A program made the translations under genes and the position numbers. Positions 52,815 to 62,646 of a stretch of 64,000 nt of DNA are shown in pieces. The stretch is from Methylomonas rapida (GTDB lineage: Bacteria > Pseudomonadota > Gammaproteobacteria > Methylococcales > Methylomonadaceae): contig NZ_CP113517.1 in NCBI RefSeq assembly GCF_024360925.2, positions 3,224,001-3,288,000 of the forward strand, in the 5' to 3' direction. Within the stretch, counting starts at the first letter, position 1. Each line of letters opens with the position of its first letter. The notes beneath the pieces are model-generated. The model ran no database searches, was not told the origin of the DNA, and saw only the letters and a list, made by a program, of their open reading frames with translations.

Positions 52815-53393
52815 TTACCGGGCGAAGTGATAAATCAAACCACCTACCACTACCAGCACGGTCAAGCCCCACCCCAAACGGTCCATGTAGTCGCGCAATT
52901 TGCCTTCGAGTTTTTCACCCCCCGCGGCCAGCAGCATTGCCACCAGAAAAAAACGGCCGCCGCGCCCAATCACCGACGCCAACACGAAGGGGACAAAAAC
53001 CATGTTCAAGGTGCCGGCGGCTATCGTAAAAACCTTATACGGAATGGGCGAGAAGCCGGCGACGAAAACCGCCCAGAATCCCCATTGTTCAAACCAGACA
53101 TTCGCGGTTTGATAGGCTTCCCAATAGTTTGAAGTTCGCAACCAGGGCTCGATGCTATCGAACAAAAAATAACCTATGCCATAACCAAACATGCCACCCG
53201 CCACCGACGCCAGCGTCGTCCACAACGCAAAACGAAATGCTCTAGCCGGTTGAGCCAGTGCCATGGGGGCCAGCATCACATCCGGCGGAATCGGAAAAAA
53301 CGAGGATTCGGCAAAACTGATGGCGACGAGATATTTCAGGGCATGGCGATGTTTTGACCAATGGATGACCTGATCGTAAAGTTTTTTGAACAT
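52815..53393 (-). CDS. YqaA/DedA-family membrane protein
   Basis: 192 residues from the ATG at 53393. It shows the SNARE-associated/YqaA pattern: FAESSFFPIPPDVMLAPMAL, then AGGMFGYGIGYFLFDSIEPW, and FVAGFSPIPYKVFTIAAGTL followed by FVLASVIGRGGRFFLVAML. Proteins of this superfamily are thought to flip or transport lipids across the inner membrane with proton coupling. A longer frame to 53507 adds a non-homologous leader. It stands alone. Confidence 0.88.
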   Translation of the reverse strand: MFKKLYDQVIHWSKHRHALKYLVAISFAESSFFPIPPDVMLAPMALAQPARAFRFALWTTLASVAGGMFGYGIGYFLFDSIEPWLRTSNYWEAYQTANVWFEQWGFWAVFVAGFSPIPYKVFTIAAGTLNMVFVPFVLASVIGRGGRFFLVAMLLAAGGEKLEGKLRDYMDRLGWGLTVLVVVGGLIYHFAR

Positions 53394-53629
53394 GTTCAGC
53401 GATTCTGTTGATAGGTTTAAGTTGGTAAGGATATGGTCAAAATCAACTTCACTGTGCCCCTTATCTCTCACAGCGAGGGTGCTTTTCCTACACATTTCAA
53501 AAGGCAAGGAAGCAAAATGCGGACGTTAGTTTTGACGCAATCCAGAATTAAGGCAATGCTGGATGATTTTATCGGTAATGCTGTAAAAACGGCGTAAACA
53601 ATTAGTGGCCACCCATGATTTTTTACGCC

Positions 53630-54727
53630 TCATTGCCGGCGTTGCCCTGCCGAAACATCACACTTTGGCTGGGAATCGTAAAACGCCATTTGCTTATTGG
53701 AATTGAGCTGCCCACATGCAGCTAATACGTCATCGCCTTTGGCGCCTCTTATTAAAGTCGGAATTTTAAATGCATCTAAAACTTCTTTGAATTGCTCAAC
53801 CTTATCCAATCCTGGACTCCTGTATTGCGATCCTGGGTATGAATTAAATGGAATCAAGTTGATATAAGCGCTTTTACCCGCCAGCATTGTCCCCAGTTTT
53901 TCGGCATCATCCGTCGAATCGTTGAAATCCTTGATCAGAATATATTCATAGGTAATGAATTGCTTTTTATTTAAGGGTATATCGTCAATATAGGTCAACA
54001 CCTCATCGAGCGGATATTTTTTATTGATGGGAATAAGCTGATTTCTCTTTTCTTCAACAGGTGAATGAAGCGATAAGGCAAGGTTAACACCAGGAATTTC
54101 CCGACTCCACCGTTTGAGTCCGGGAATATAACCAGCCGTTGAGATCGTGATTTTTTGAGTGCCGATCGAAGTTCCATGTTGGGATAAGAAAATTTCACAG
54201 GCTTTTTTGACGGCATCGAAGTTATGCAAAGGCTCGCCTTGTCCCATGAAAACGATATTCAAAATCCGCTCTTCTCCAGGCCTGTTTGTTGCCAGCCAAC
54301 GCCAGGCCTGGAGAAATTGGCCAACAATTTCACTGGTGGTCAAATTTCTTTTCAGCCCTTGTTGTCCGGTAAAACAAAACGAACAATTCATGGCGCATCC
54401 AACCTGCGATGACAAGCAAATTGAATATTTATTGTGAAACGGGATAAGGACGGTTTCAACCTTATGATTGTCTCCAAGACTAAACAGAAATTTTACTGCT
54501 TTATCCTTTTTTGACTCATAAACCGTATCGATTTCGGGCAGGGAAAAATCGAAATTATTTTCAATAAAGATCAATGCGGATTTCGAGATGTTACTAAGGC
54601 ATTGAGTAGTTTCTTTCTTCTTATAATGCCAATTGAAAAGAATCGGCGCTACCGATGGGTTTAATTTATTCTGCTTTACAACCTCCTCTAAATCGGAATA
54701 ATTCAGGTCATAAAAAGACTGCCTCAA
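53630..54727 (-). CDS. RlmN/Cfr-family radical SAM rRNA methyltransferase, divergent
   Basis: 365 residues. The radical SAM cluster motif is CAMNCSFC in SSQVGCAMNCSFCFTGQQGL. Other signatures are MGQGEPLHNFDAVKKACEIF, STAGYIPGLKRW, LALSLHSPVEEKRNQLIPIN and the C-terminal catalytic Cys in LAACGQLN. The family methylates adenine 2503 of 23S rRNA (C2 by RlmN, C8 by Cfr). It has a lower GC content than its neighbours and diverges from typical RlmN at the N-terminus, which suggests transfer or an extra paralogue. The start is TTG with AGGAGA seven bases before it. RlmN-like function is most probable. Confidence 0.85.
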   Translation of the reverse strand: MRQSFYDLNYSDLEEVVKQNKLNPSVAPILFNWHYKKKETTQCLSNISKSALIFIENNFDFSLPEIDTVYESKKDKAVKFLFSLGDNHKVETVLIPFHNKYSICLSSQVGCAMNCSFCFTGQQGLKRNLTTSEIVGQFLQAWRWLATNRPGEERILNIVFMGQGEPLHNFDAVKKACEIFLSQHGTSIGTQKITISTAGYIPGLKRWSREIPGVNLALSLHSPVEEKRNQLIPINKKYPLDEVLTYIDDIPLNKKQFITYEYILIKDFNDSTDDAEKLGTMLAGKSAYINLIPFNSYPGSQYRSPGLDKVEQFKEVLDAFKIPTLIRGAKGDDVLAACGQLNSNKQMAFYDSQPKCDVSAGQRRQ

Positions 54728-54872
54728 AATTTTCTCCTGATAATATCAATGCTCAGAGATATGAATAAGTTCGACAAAAACGAAACTTCAGCCAAGGATT
54801 CTTTATCGAGCGCTCATGCAACATCTTTCGGGAGCAGCGAAAAAGAGATCCTGAGTCATCGATCTATTGAAA

Positions 54873-55070
54873 TCAAAGAGGAAAATAGCGTTGACCCAAA
54901 TAATAGGCCGCGGCCAACAAAAACAGCTGTAGAAAAGTCAGCACCCAGAAATAGCCGATGAACATCATGATTTTGACCGGTTTTTCTTCGGCTTTGCGGC
55001 TGGTTAGCCAATACCCTGCCAGCGCGGAAACCAGCAACACCAAAAGCAGCACCAAAATTACCGTATTCAT
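54873..55070 (-). CDS. Small two-segment membrane protein downstream of ftsK
   Basis: 65 residues: TM1 VILVLLLVLLVSALAGYWLT, a short basic loop, TM2 IGYFWVLTFLQLFLLAAAYY. The ATG at 55070 is 5 bp after the ftsK stop, so it is likely co-transcribed. No known family. Confidence 0.6.
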   Translation of the reverse strand: MNTVILVLLLVLLVSALAGYWLTSRKAEEKPVKIMMFIGYFWVLTFLQLFLLAAAYYLGQRYFPL

Positions 55071-55075
55071 GGCGA

Positions 55076-57379
55076 TCAACGCGGCGGCGGCGCCAGCACT
55101 TCGCGCGAACCATTGGTTTCGGCGGGACTGACCACGCCGGCGTTTTCCATGTCCTCGATGATGCGAGCCGCGCGGTTATAGCCGATTTTGAAGCGTCTTT
55201 GCACGCTCGAAATGGACGCCTTTCTGGATTCGGTGACAAAAGCCACCGCTTCGTCATACAAGGGATCATTCTCGCTATCGCCCCCTTCGACACCCGCAAT
55301 TTCGCCACTGTCGGTTCGCTCTTGCGTGATTTCATCCAGATAATTGGTGGGCCCGGTTTTCTTCAAGAACTCGACCACGCGATGCACCTCATGATCGTCC
55401 ACGAAGGCGCCATGAGCGCGTAACGGAATACTGGTACCGGACGGCAGGAACAACATGTCGCCGTTACCCAACAAAGCCTCGGCGCCACCTTGATCGATGA
55501 TGGTGCGAGAATCGATCCGCGACGAAACCTGAAACGAAATCCGGGTTGGCACGTTGGCCTTGATCAAGCCGGTCAATACATCGACGGACGGCCGTTGTGT
55601 GGCAAGAACCAAATGTATCCCCGCTGCCCGCGCCTTCTGCGCCAGCCTAGCAATCAACTCTTCGACCTTTTTACCGACCACCATCATCATGTCGGCCAAC
55701 TCGTCGATGACGATGACGATACTCGGCAAGGTCGTCAGCATTGGATAATCTTCCAAGGCGATTGGGGTTTGCGGATTGAACAATGGGTCCCGAATCGGCT
55801 GACCCTTGGCTTCGGCTTCCTTGACCGCGTGGTTGTAGCCGGCCAGATTACGCACGCCTACCTTGGACATCAGCTTGTAGCGGCGCTCCATCTCCGCGAC
55901 CGCCCAACGCAAGGCATTCTGGGCGTCTTTCATGTCCGTCACGACTGGCGTCAATAAATGCGGAATCCCTTCATAAACCGACAACTCAAGCATTTTCGGG
56001 TCGATCATGATCAGGCGAACGTCTTCCGGCTTGGATTTGTACAGCAAGCTCAAAATCATCGTGTTGATCGCCACCGACTTACCGGAGCCCGTGGTACCGG
56101 CCACCAAGGCATGCGGCATTTTGCCGAGATCGGCCACGACGGGGATGCCGGAAATATCCTTGCCCATCGCAATGCTGAGCTTGGATTTGGCGCGTTCAAA
56201 CTCGTCCGACACCAACAGGTCGCGCAGCGACACCATCTCGCGCTCTTGATTCGGAATCTCGAGACCGATTACCGACTTGCCCTCGATGACTTCTACGATA
56301 CGCACACTGGTCACCGACAAGCCCCGAGCCAAATCCTTGGCCAGACTGCTAATCCGGCTGACCTTGACTCCGGCCGCCAAGCGCAATTCGAAACGCGTGA
56401 TCACGGGACCGGGCAACACGGCTTCCACTTCGGCGGAAATCCCATAATCCTGCAATACGTCTTCGACCTGTCTGGAAATCTCTTCCAATTCGGTTTTGGA
56501 ATAGCGTTTGACCTTAATTTCCCGTTTATCCAGCAATGTCAGAGGCGGCAACGCATTCAAGTAAACATCCTCGCCAAACTCCTCGGCGACAGACTTATTG
56601 TCTTTTTTGCGCTGTGGCTTGACTACTGCTGGTTTCTCGGTCGGCACCGATTTCAGGATCTGCAATGCAGGTTTCTTCGGCGCTTCTTCTGCGGGAATTT
56701 CAGGGGCACGCGCCTTTTTGCCGCTGACCGCCACTTTCTCCTGCTTGGGTTTGTCGGCGCGATAACGAGTCGGCGCGGCAATGGCCTCTCTCCCAACCAC
56801 AGTAAATGCACCCAAGGCGAACTTGCCCACCCAATTCATCGCGCCCAGCCAGGACAACCCGGTCAACATCGTTACCCCGGTCATGAAAATCGCCAACAAC
56901 AGCAAGGTCGATCCGGAATTACCGAGCAGATGCACCAGAACATCGCCGATTTCCCGCCCCAAAATTCCGCCCGGACTTTCCGGCAGATCGACTTTGGTTC
57001 TGAGGAAATGCAAATGCAAGCAAAAAATGGCCGAACCGGAAATCATCGTCGCCACAAAGCCGCCAGTGCGCGTCAGCAACATCCATCGACCTTTGTTGAC
57101 TGGACCGGTCGTATACAGCATATAACCCAGCCCGAATACCATCAGGGGTATCAGATAAGCCATCAAGCCGAAGAAATACAACACGAAATTGGACAGCCAG
57201 GCCCCGAACAAACCGCAGGCATTATGGATGGCTTGGTAAGACGTACTGTGACTCCAGCCCGGATCGTTGGAGTCGAAGGTCAACAAGGCGATTAAAAGAA
57301 ACAGTCCGATGCAAGAAAAACCCAATAGAGCAATTTCGCGAAAACCTCGCGCAGTTCTTTCTTCCACAACAGCTACCAT
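55076..57379 (-). CDS. ftsK: FtsK DNA translocase
   Basis: 767 residues. Four membrane segments occupy the first 180 residues ([20 protein letters not shown] and following). A linker rich in Lys, Pro and Glu leads to the motor domain with Walker [20 protein letters not shown] (about nt 56090), [20 protein letters not shown] and [12 protein letters not shown]. The C-terminal gamma winged helix ([20 protein letters not shown]) reads KOPS-type sites. FtsK acts at the septum to sort chromosome ends and activate XerCD at dif. Confidence 0.96.
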   Translation of the reverse strand: MVAVVEERTARGFREIALLGFSCIGLFLLIALLTFDSNDPGWSHSTSYQAIHNACGLFGAWLSNFVLYFFGLMAYLIPLMVFGLGYMLYTTGPVNKGRWMLLTRTGGFVATMISGSAIFCLHLHFLRTKVDLPESPGGILGREIGDVLVHLLGNSGSTLLLLAIFMTGVTMLTGLSWLGAMNWVGKFALGAFTVVGREAIAAPTRYRADKPKQEKVAVSGKKARAPEIPAEEAPKKPALQILKSVPTEKPAVVKPQRKKDNKSVAEEFGEDVYLNALPPLTLLDKREIKVKRYSKTELEEISRQVEDVLQDYGISAEVEAVLPGPVITRFELRLAAGVKVSRISSLAKDLARGLSVTSVRIVEVIEGKSVIGLEIPNQEREMVSLRDLLVSDEFERAKSKLSIAMGKDISGIPVVADLGKMPHALVAGTTGSGKSVAINTMILSLLYKSKPEDVRLIMIDPKMLELSVYEGIPHLLTPVVTDMKDAQNALRWAVAEMERRYKLMSKVGVRNLAGYNHAVKEAEAKGQPIRDPLFNPQTPIALEDYPMLTTLPSIVIVIDELADMMMVVGKKVEELIARLAQKARAAGIHLVLATQRPSVDVLTGLIKANVPTRISFQVSSRIDSRTIIDQGGAEALLGNGDMLFLPSGTSIPLRAHGAFVDDHEVHRVVEFLKKTGPTNYLDEITQERTDSGEIAGVEGGDSENDPLYDEAVAFVTESRKASISSVQRRFKIGYNRAARIIEDMENAGVVSPAETNGSREVLAPPPR

Positions 57380-57669
57380 AACTCAATGCTCACAAAATAA
57401 GCGTAATAAAACATGATTATAGATGATAAACACAGACTTCACATTAGCTTGAGGCATCAGGAGGCTGCGCTATCGACAATGAATCCGGGTTTAGCCGGCG
57501 GTTGATCGAGGGGAACTTGGCGGAAAAGCGGCAGTTTTTTCACGCCAGAAATGCAATCGTTTTGCTTAGCGACCGCTTATTTTCCAGCATGCCTCCCTCT
57601 TTGAAACGAGCTATTTGCCTGAAACAGAAAAGCTTCTCCCAGTGTTTTCCGGAACATATCGGGGGCATA

Positions 57670-57809
57670 ATCCTAGAAAAACTCTTTGTCCACGAAACAC
57701 AGGAAAATCACAAAAAGTTTCAAACAGTTATCACCCCCAAAGAGCAGCGCCGAACAGGTGAATCGATAAATTTCATATCGCAATGATTTATTTCGTGCTT
57801 TTCATGGAC
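57670..57809. repeat. Dispersed MITE-like repeat, copy B
   Basis: 140 bp matching 10677-10826 in the same orientation, with substitutions and small gaps. Shared runs include CAGGTGAATCGATAA, GATTTATTTCGTG and CAAACAGTTATCA. It lies in the 478-bp gap between ftsK and the cytochrome gene; the rest of the gap shows no gene. Confidence 0.75.
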
Positions 57810-57857
57810 GTGCTGCTGCAATATTCCTGGCCGCTATGGCATGCGCGCAAGCGCTTG

Positions 57858-58598
57858 TCAGTTTGCGCCCTGATCGATCCAGTTTTTTATGCGCAAGACC
57901 TCGGATTCCGGCAGAAGGTGGCGCTCGGCCATCGGCATATTATTTCGCTGGCCAGATACGATTTGAATCAGCAGACTCTGTTCCCCCTGCCCCGGCAACA
58001 CCAACGGCGCATCCGCTTTGAAAAAATCTTGTCGTCGATCGACGCGCAAATTTGCCAACGACGTCCGCGGACCATGACAGGCCATGCAATGCTCTACAAA
58101 AATGGGATAAACATCCTGCCAAACAAGCTTGACATCGACCGAATCCGGCCCCGGCGTCAAGCTGGCACCCGTCTGTGCCGCCGAATCGAGGCTACTGCCG
58201 CCCCGATGCTGCCTTTGCATGGGACGATCATAGGTCTTGACGCTCACCTCGACCAGCCAAGCGAAACCGAAGCAAAGAACGACCAAAACGGCCACTGTCC
58301 ACGCCGCGCTACGGACCAAGGAAAACGACTTGTCTCTTGCCGCGCCACAACGCTTGCCGATCACCGTCACGATCCAGTTCCAATGCAAAGCCAAATGCAC
58401 CAGCAAAGTCAGCAACAAGCCGACACTGATCCAAAAATGCACATCGCCCCACTGATGCCGCCCCAAACCCCAGAGCACATGCGTTTTGTTGCTACCGGGC
58501 GGCAATGGAAAACGCAGCAAATAGCCCGTTGCGATCATGCCTAGAAACAGCAGCGCCGCAACCAAATCGATGATGATATTTACCAGCGTACGATTCAT
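57858..58598 (-). CDS. DUF4405 membrane protein fused to a c-type cytochrome domain
   Basis: 246 residues from the ATG at 58598, which has AAGGG upstream. Three membrane segments (IIIDLVAALLFLGMIATGYL, WISVGLLLTLLVHLALHWNW with likely haem-ligand His residues, and SAAWTVAVLVVLCFGFAWLV) form a DUF4405-like part. The periplasmic end holds one CxxCH haem site, VEHCMACHGP, followed by LPGQGEQSLLIQIVSG as in planctomycete-type cytochrome domains. It is likely an electron-transfer protein of the inner membrane. It follows the glutaredoxin-DsbD gene at 41 bp, suggesting shared redox function. Confidence 0.8.
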   Translation of the reverse strand: MNRTLVNIIIDLVAALLFLGMIATGYLLRFPLPPGSNKTHVLWGLGRHQWGDVHFWISVGLLLTLLVHLALHWNWIVTVIGKRCGAARDKSFSLVRSAAWTVAVLVVLCFGFAWLVEVSVKTYDRPMQRQHRGGSSLDSAAQTGASLTPGPDSVDVKLVWQDVYPIFVEHCMACHGPRTSLANLRVDRRQDFFKADAPLVLPGQGEQSLLIQIVSGQRNNMPMAERHLLPESEVLRIKNWIDQGAN

Positions 58599-58639
58599 GC
58601 TATTACCCTTTGCGTTACGCCGGCATGCGCGAGGTTTCG

Positions 58640-59779
58640 TTACATCAACCAATCCGGCCTTAGAAACATGGCCAGCGCCAAAGCCATCATCACGATACCG
58701 CTGATGAGTTTTAACCAACGCCCGGACTCTTCGGTGAGTTTATGACTGCCCAGCGTAATAACGGCGATGGTCACCATCAAGGAATCGTCGGCAATATAAG
58801 CCAGGATATACAGCAGCAAATAACCGTAGTAACCCATCAAGCCCAATTGATGCTGACTGAGCACGGCGGTATAGATCGCCGGCAAGCCGGCGGTGCACAG
58901 CAATTCTATAAAATTGACCAGCACCGCCAGGATCGTTACCGACAACAACGATGCCGCCAAGGCTTCGGTTTGCAGCAAGCCCCGCATGCGCGCATATAAA
59001 CCGGGCTTGGCTGCAGCCGGAATCGACAAGGAAATGCCTTGCTGAAAGGCGAAGTAATCCTTGACGTTCACCGCGCCTATCAGTAACGCCAGGCCTGCCA
59101 GTGTCCAGCGCACCGGATTGGACATGCCCATGATCAGGAACACGTTCAGCCAGGCCGCCATGAAGGCGTAATAAACAGCCCCGCTTACCAATACGAAGGT
59201 GCCTGCCACCAGGGCCATCCGCTGCCTGTCTTGCAAGCGAATCAACAAGGACAATAAAAATAGCAACACCCACATCGCACAAGGGTTGAAGCCGTCCAGC
59301 AATCCCATCGCCAGCGTGAATAAAGGAAGCCCCAAGCGTTCGACACTGAGCGTGCCAAACCAGCCTGCATCGACTTGCTGGCTGGCGGTAATCGCATCGT
59401 CGATAAAAGCCTTTAGCTGCGGACCACTGTGCTCGGCATCGGCGAAACCCACCAGTATTTTGCCGTGCATCACGAAGGTCGGCACTCCCGGCGGCCAGAC
59501 TCCCGCTTGCCGGGACAAATTGAACAGATCTATGCGGGCATGGGGGTCGCTATCGAGCGAGCGATAGACGATCTTTAGATGCGGCCGTTCAGCGGCCAAT
59601 TTAGGCAGAAACTGCTTTGCCTCCGCGCAATGCGGGCAACCCTCGCGCACGAAAACCTGCAACTCGCCCAAGGTTGCCGCTTCGCCGGCAAAGACTGGAA
59701 TCGGCAGCAATAGACAGAGCAAGCAGACGAAAACACTAGCCCAATGGAGAGGCGCGCGTTCCACTGTCAATCCATCCAA
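58640..59779 (-). CDS. Glutaredoxin/thioredoxin domain fused to a DsbD/CcdA-like membrane domain
   Basis: About 379 residues. A signal segment (FVCLLCLLLPIPVFAG) is followed by a periplasmic thioredoxin-fold domain with the motif CPHC in VREGCPHCAEAKQF and the cis-Pro in PGVPTFVMHGK. From about nt 59290 runs a six-segment membrane domain with one Cys in GFNPCAMWVLLFLLS and another in ELLCTAGLPAIYT, the pair used by CcdA/DsbD to move electrons. It probably carries reductant to the periplasm, perhaps for haem attachment. The start is uncertain (TTG 59779 or GTG 59764). Confidence 0.82.
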   Translation of the reverse strand: MDGLTVERAPLHWASVFVCLLCLLLPIPVFAGEAATLGELQVFVREGCPHCAEAKQFLPKLAAERPHLKIVYRSLDSDPHARIDLFNLSRQAGVWPPGVPTFVMHGKILVGFADAEHSGPQLKAFIDDAITASQQVDAGWFGTLSVERLGLPLFTLAMGLLDGFNPCAMWVLLFLLSLLIRLQDRQRMALVAGTFVLVSGAVYYAFMAAWLNVFLIMGMSNPVRWTLAGLALLIGAVNVKDYFAFQQGISLSIPAAAKPGLYARMRGLLQTEALAASLLSVTILAVLVNFIELLCTAGLPAIYTAVLSQHQLGLMGYYGYLLLYILAYIADDSLMVTIAVITLGSHKLTEESGRWLKLISGIVMMALALAMFLRPDWLM

Positions 59780-59824
59780 TCCATTTGAAATAACCGGTAT
59801 TCGCGCAAGAGGGAGACCGCTAGG

Positions 59825-61756
59825 TTAGGCTTTAATCCCAAGTAATGCGATCATTTCTTCGCGCTGAATGACCTCTTTTTCCTGCAGCAAGTCGGCCAGT
59901 TGATCGAGCTGTTGCCGCTTGGTGGTCAAAATGGCTTGCGCCCGTTGCTGAGCGTCTTCCACCAGCGCCTTGATTTCGGCGTCGACGATGCGCGCGGTTT
60001 CCTCGCTGTAATTACGCTGTTCGGAAATGTCTCCGCTCAAAAATTGCAATTGTTGACGTTGGCCGTAGATCAGCGGCCCGAGTTTTTTGCTCATGCCCAG
60101 ATAACACACCATGTTACGCGCAATCTCGCTGGCTTTTTCCAGATCGTTCTGCGCCCCGGTCGATACGCTGTCCAAGGCCAGTTGTTCGGCGACGCGGCCT
60201 CCCAATAGGATGGCCAGCTGATCTTTCAGCTCGGCTTCTGTAGAAAGATATTTTTCCTCGACCGGCAATTGCAAGGTAAAGCCCAGCGCCGAGACCCCGC
60301 GCGGGATGATGGAGATTTTGTGCACCGGTTGACCGGTCGGCACGTTTTCCGCGATCAAAGCATGCCCGGCTTCGTGGTAAGCCACGCGACGCTTCTCTTC
60401 CGGCCCCAGCACGCGGTTTTTCTTTTCCGGGCCCGCCATCACTCGATCGATGGCGGCTTCGAAGTCAGCCATCGTCACCGTATCACGCCCACCACGGGCG
60501 GCCAGAATCGCCGCTTCATTGGCGATATTCGACAAATCGGCGCCGACGAAACCAGGCGTACGCTTGGCCACTGTCGTCAGGTCGATGTCTTTATCGAGCT
60601 GCATGGCTTTACTGTGCAGTTTCAAAATCTCGATACGGTCATGCAAATCTGGTTTGTCGACCACGATTTGGCGATCGAAACGTCCGGCACGCAACAAGGC
60701 TTTGTCCAGAATTTCCGGCCGATTGGTCGCCGCCATCACGACTACGCCGGAAGCAGGGTCGAACCCATCCATTTCGGTCAACAATTGATTCAGGGTTTGT
60801 TCGCGCTCGTCGTTGCCGCCCATCACCACCGGGCCGCCTCGAGAACGGCCGATGGCGTCGAGTTCGTCGATAAAAATGATGCAAGGTGCTTTTTGACGGG
60901 CCTGCTCGAACAAATCCCGCACTCGCGCCGCGCCCACACCGACGAACAATTCGATGAATTCCGAGGCGCTGATATTGAAGAACGGCACGCCAGCTTCGCC
61001 AGAAACGGCGCGCGCCAGCAAGGTTTTACCGGTACCGGGCGATCCGACCAGCAACACGCCTTTGGGCATGCGGCCACCGAGCTTTTGCAGCTTTTCGGGG
61101 GATTTCAGAAAATCTATGGTTTCCTTCAATTCCTGCTTAGCGCTTTCGGCCCCCGCCACATCATCGAAGGTAGTCTTGCCCGCTTCTTGTTTGATCTTGA
61201 TCTTATTGCCCAGATTCAAAAAACCGCGCCCTGCACCACCTGTCATGCGCGGCAGCAGCCACATCCAGATACCGGCAAAAATCGCGATCGGAATGATCCA
61301 GTTGAACAAAATATTGCTGAGCCAGTTTTCGCCACTTCTGACCACATATTCGACCTTGTGGTCCTGCAGATTTTTGGTCAGCGCCTCGTCCCACAGCGGA
61401 ATCGTGACGAAATACTTGCCGAATTCCTTGTCTTCGTCTTTCAACGAACCGTTGATGAAACGTTGCGTAACAACGGCCTTGTCGACCTTGTTCTCGTTGA
61501 CCAAGGTCAAAAACTGGCTATAAGGAATTTCGTGCCCGCGCGGTTTTTCGCCGCCTGCGAGCAGCGATAATACGAAAATGCCGACCAGCACATACAACCA
61601 AAGGCGGGACGGTTTATGGGGGGCATTTTCGGCATCGTCAGCCTTGGCGCTCGCATCCGCAGACGGTTTAAACAACGATCGCAACCAATTCCAGGCCAGG
61701 CATAACCAATCGAATAGGGTTTTATAAACTTCGGTTAGTTTTTGCTTGTCTATCAT
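59825..61756 (-). CDS. ftsH: FtsH, membrane AAA+ zinc metalloprotease
   Basis: 643 residues. The N-terminus has a long soluble lead of about 50 residues before TM1 ([17 protein letters not shown]), a periplasmic FtsH-ext domain ([20 protein letters not shown]), and TM2 ([20 protein letters not shown]). The AAA module has [25 protein letters not shown], and the SRH region [20 protein letters not shown]. The protease site is YHEAGHALI. It degrades membrane and regulatory proteins, in enterics including sigma-32. The extended N-terminus differs from the usual FtsH, so this may be a second paralogue. Confidence 0.93.
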   Translation of the reverse strand: MIDKQKLTEVYKTLFDWLCLAWNWLRSLFKPSADASAKADDAENAPHKPSRLWLYVLVGIFVLSLLAGGEKPRGHEIPYSQFLTLVNENKVDKAVVTQRFINGSLKDEDKEFGKYFVTIPLWDEALTKNLQDHKVEYVVRSGENWLSNILFNWIIPIAIFAGIWMWLLPRMTGGAGRGFLNLGNKIKIKQEAGKTTFDDVAGAESAKQELKETIDFLKSPEKLQKLGGRMPKGVLLVGSPGTGKTLLARAVSGEAGVPFFNISASEFIELFVGVGAARVRDLFEQARQKAPCIIFIDELDAIGRSRGGPVVMGGNDEREQTLNQLLTEMDGFDPASGVVVMAATNRPEILDKALLRAGRFDRQIVVDKPDLHDRIEILKLHSKAMQLDKDIDLTTVAKRTPGFVGADLSNIANEAAILAARGGRDTVTMADFEAAIDRVMAGPEKKNRVLGPEEKRRVAYHEAGHALIAENVPTGQPVHKISIIPRGVSALGFTLQLPVEEKYLSTEAELKDQLAILLGGRVAEQLALDSVSTGAQNDLEKASEIARNMVCYLGMSKKLGPLIYGQRQQLQFLSGDISEQRNYSEETARIVDAEIKALVEDAQQRAQAILTTKRQQLDQLADLLQEKEVIQREEMIALLGIKA

Positions 61757-61826
61757 GACATTTACCCCCGCGGGAAAAAATTAAAACACCGGTTTGCGAC
61801 CTCGTAGACTCGCTCTTAATAAACTA

Positions 61827-62312
61827 TTATGCTGGCGACAATTGCCGATAGGCACCGTTGTAATACAGCAAAGGTTCACCGCTACGGCAAATCACCTTTT
61901 CCACTTCGCCGATTACAATCCAGTGGGTCCCGGCCTGAATTTGCTGAACCACTTTGCATTCCAGGCAGGCCAAAGCCCTGCTCAGCAACGGCGCGCCATT
62001 GTCGCCGTTTTCCCAGTCCACGCTGGCAAAGCGTTCGGCTTGCGTACTGTTGCCGGCAAACTGGTTAGACACATCCTGCTGATCGCTCGTGAGTATATTG
62101 ACCGCAAAATGCCGGCTCTCCAGCAAGGCGCCGCCCGTATCGGTAATTTTGTTCAGACAGACCAGAATTTGGGGCGGATCGACCGATACACTGGCAAATG
62201 AAGTCGCCGTCATACCCTTGAGGCCTTGTTTTTCGGACTGCGTGGTAACCACGGTCACGCCGCTGGCCCACAATTTCAGGGCATTTTTAAACTGACTTGC
62301 ATCGACACTCAT
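61827..62312 (-). CDS. Flavin reductase family protein
   Basis: 161 residues of the FMN-binding split-barrel flavin reductase group: FKNALKLWASGVTVVTTQSE, GMTATSFASVSVDPPQILVC, LLESRHFAVNILTSDQQDVS, and a GTHWIVIGEVEKV strand. These enzymes supply reduced flavin to partner monooxygenases. No monooxygenase adjoins. It follows the DUF2818 gene by 13 bp and is likely the third gene of the lysS operon. Confidence 0.9.
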   Translation of the reverse strand: MSVDASQFKNALKLWASGVTVVTTQSEKQGLKGMTATSFASVSVDPPQILVCLNKITDTGGALLESRHFAVNILTSDQQDVSNQFAGNSTQAERFASVDWENGDNGAPLLSRALACLECKVVQQIQAGTHWIVIGEVEKVICRSGEPLLYYNGAYRQLSPA

Positions 62313-62325
62313 AAATTTCTCTTGA

Positions 62326-62646
62326 TTATCCTAAACGCGATGAAGCTTTCAAAAGCTTCTTCAAATCATAATGGTAAATAAAGCCCGGCAGCGCAAATAC
62401 CACGAATAGACACAGGGTGGCCACATAAAACTCCCACTGCTGCTCATGTAGCTCGCCGGTCATTTTGTGTTCCAGGGCCAGGGATAATCCCCCCGTCAAG
62501 CCATAGCATACCAGCCATTCCAGCCACCGACACCAGGCATTCTTGTTCAACTTGAGCACCAGCAGGAAGCGTTCGCTCAGCCAGGGCAAATTGGCGGCCA
62601 CAAAAGCCACCAGCAACAACACCCAGAAAACACTGCTCTGGGTCAT
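62326..62646 (-). CDS. DUF2818 family membrane protein
   Basis: 106 residues, three membrane segments (SVFWVLLLVAFVAANLPWLS, WLEWLVCYGLTGGLSLAL, FYVATLCLFVVFALPGFIYH). The pattern matches DUF2818, a family often found behind respiratory complex I genes, with unknown function. The ATG overlaps the lysS stop (ATGA), so it is translated with lysS. Confidence 0.8.
   Translation of the reverse strand: MTQSSVFWVLLLVAFVAANLPWLSERFLLVLKLNKNAWCRWLEWLVCYGLTGGLSLALEHKMTGELHEQQWEFYVATLCLFVVFALPGFIYHYDLKKLLKASSRLG

Noticed and set aside
54749..54961. 70-codon plus-strand ORF between the RlmN-like gene and the small membrane protein
   Set aside because: Ser/Lys/Glu-rich without hydrophobic core or clear ribosome site, and its 3' end overlaps a better supported gene on the other strand.
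55958..57295. Long plus-strand frame of 445 codons opposite ftsK
   Set aside because: It is antisense to a certain ftsK gene and has low-complexity composition (Gln, His, Arg-rich) typical of shadows of GC-rich genes.
57783..58544. 253-codon plus-strand frame opposite the cytochrome gene
   Set aside because: It starts in the dispersed repeat and runs antisense to a gene with a clear CxxCH motif and membrane segments.
60269..61570. Plus-strand frame of 433 codons opposite ftsH
   Set aside because: Antisense shadow of ftsH with no recognisable domain.
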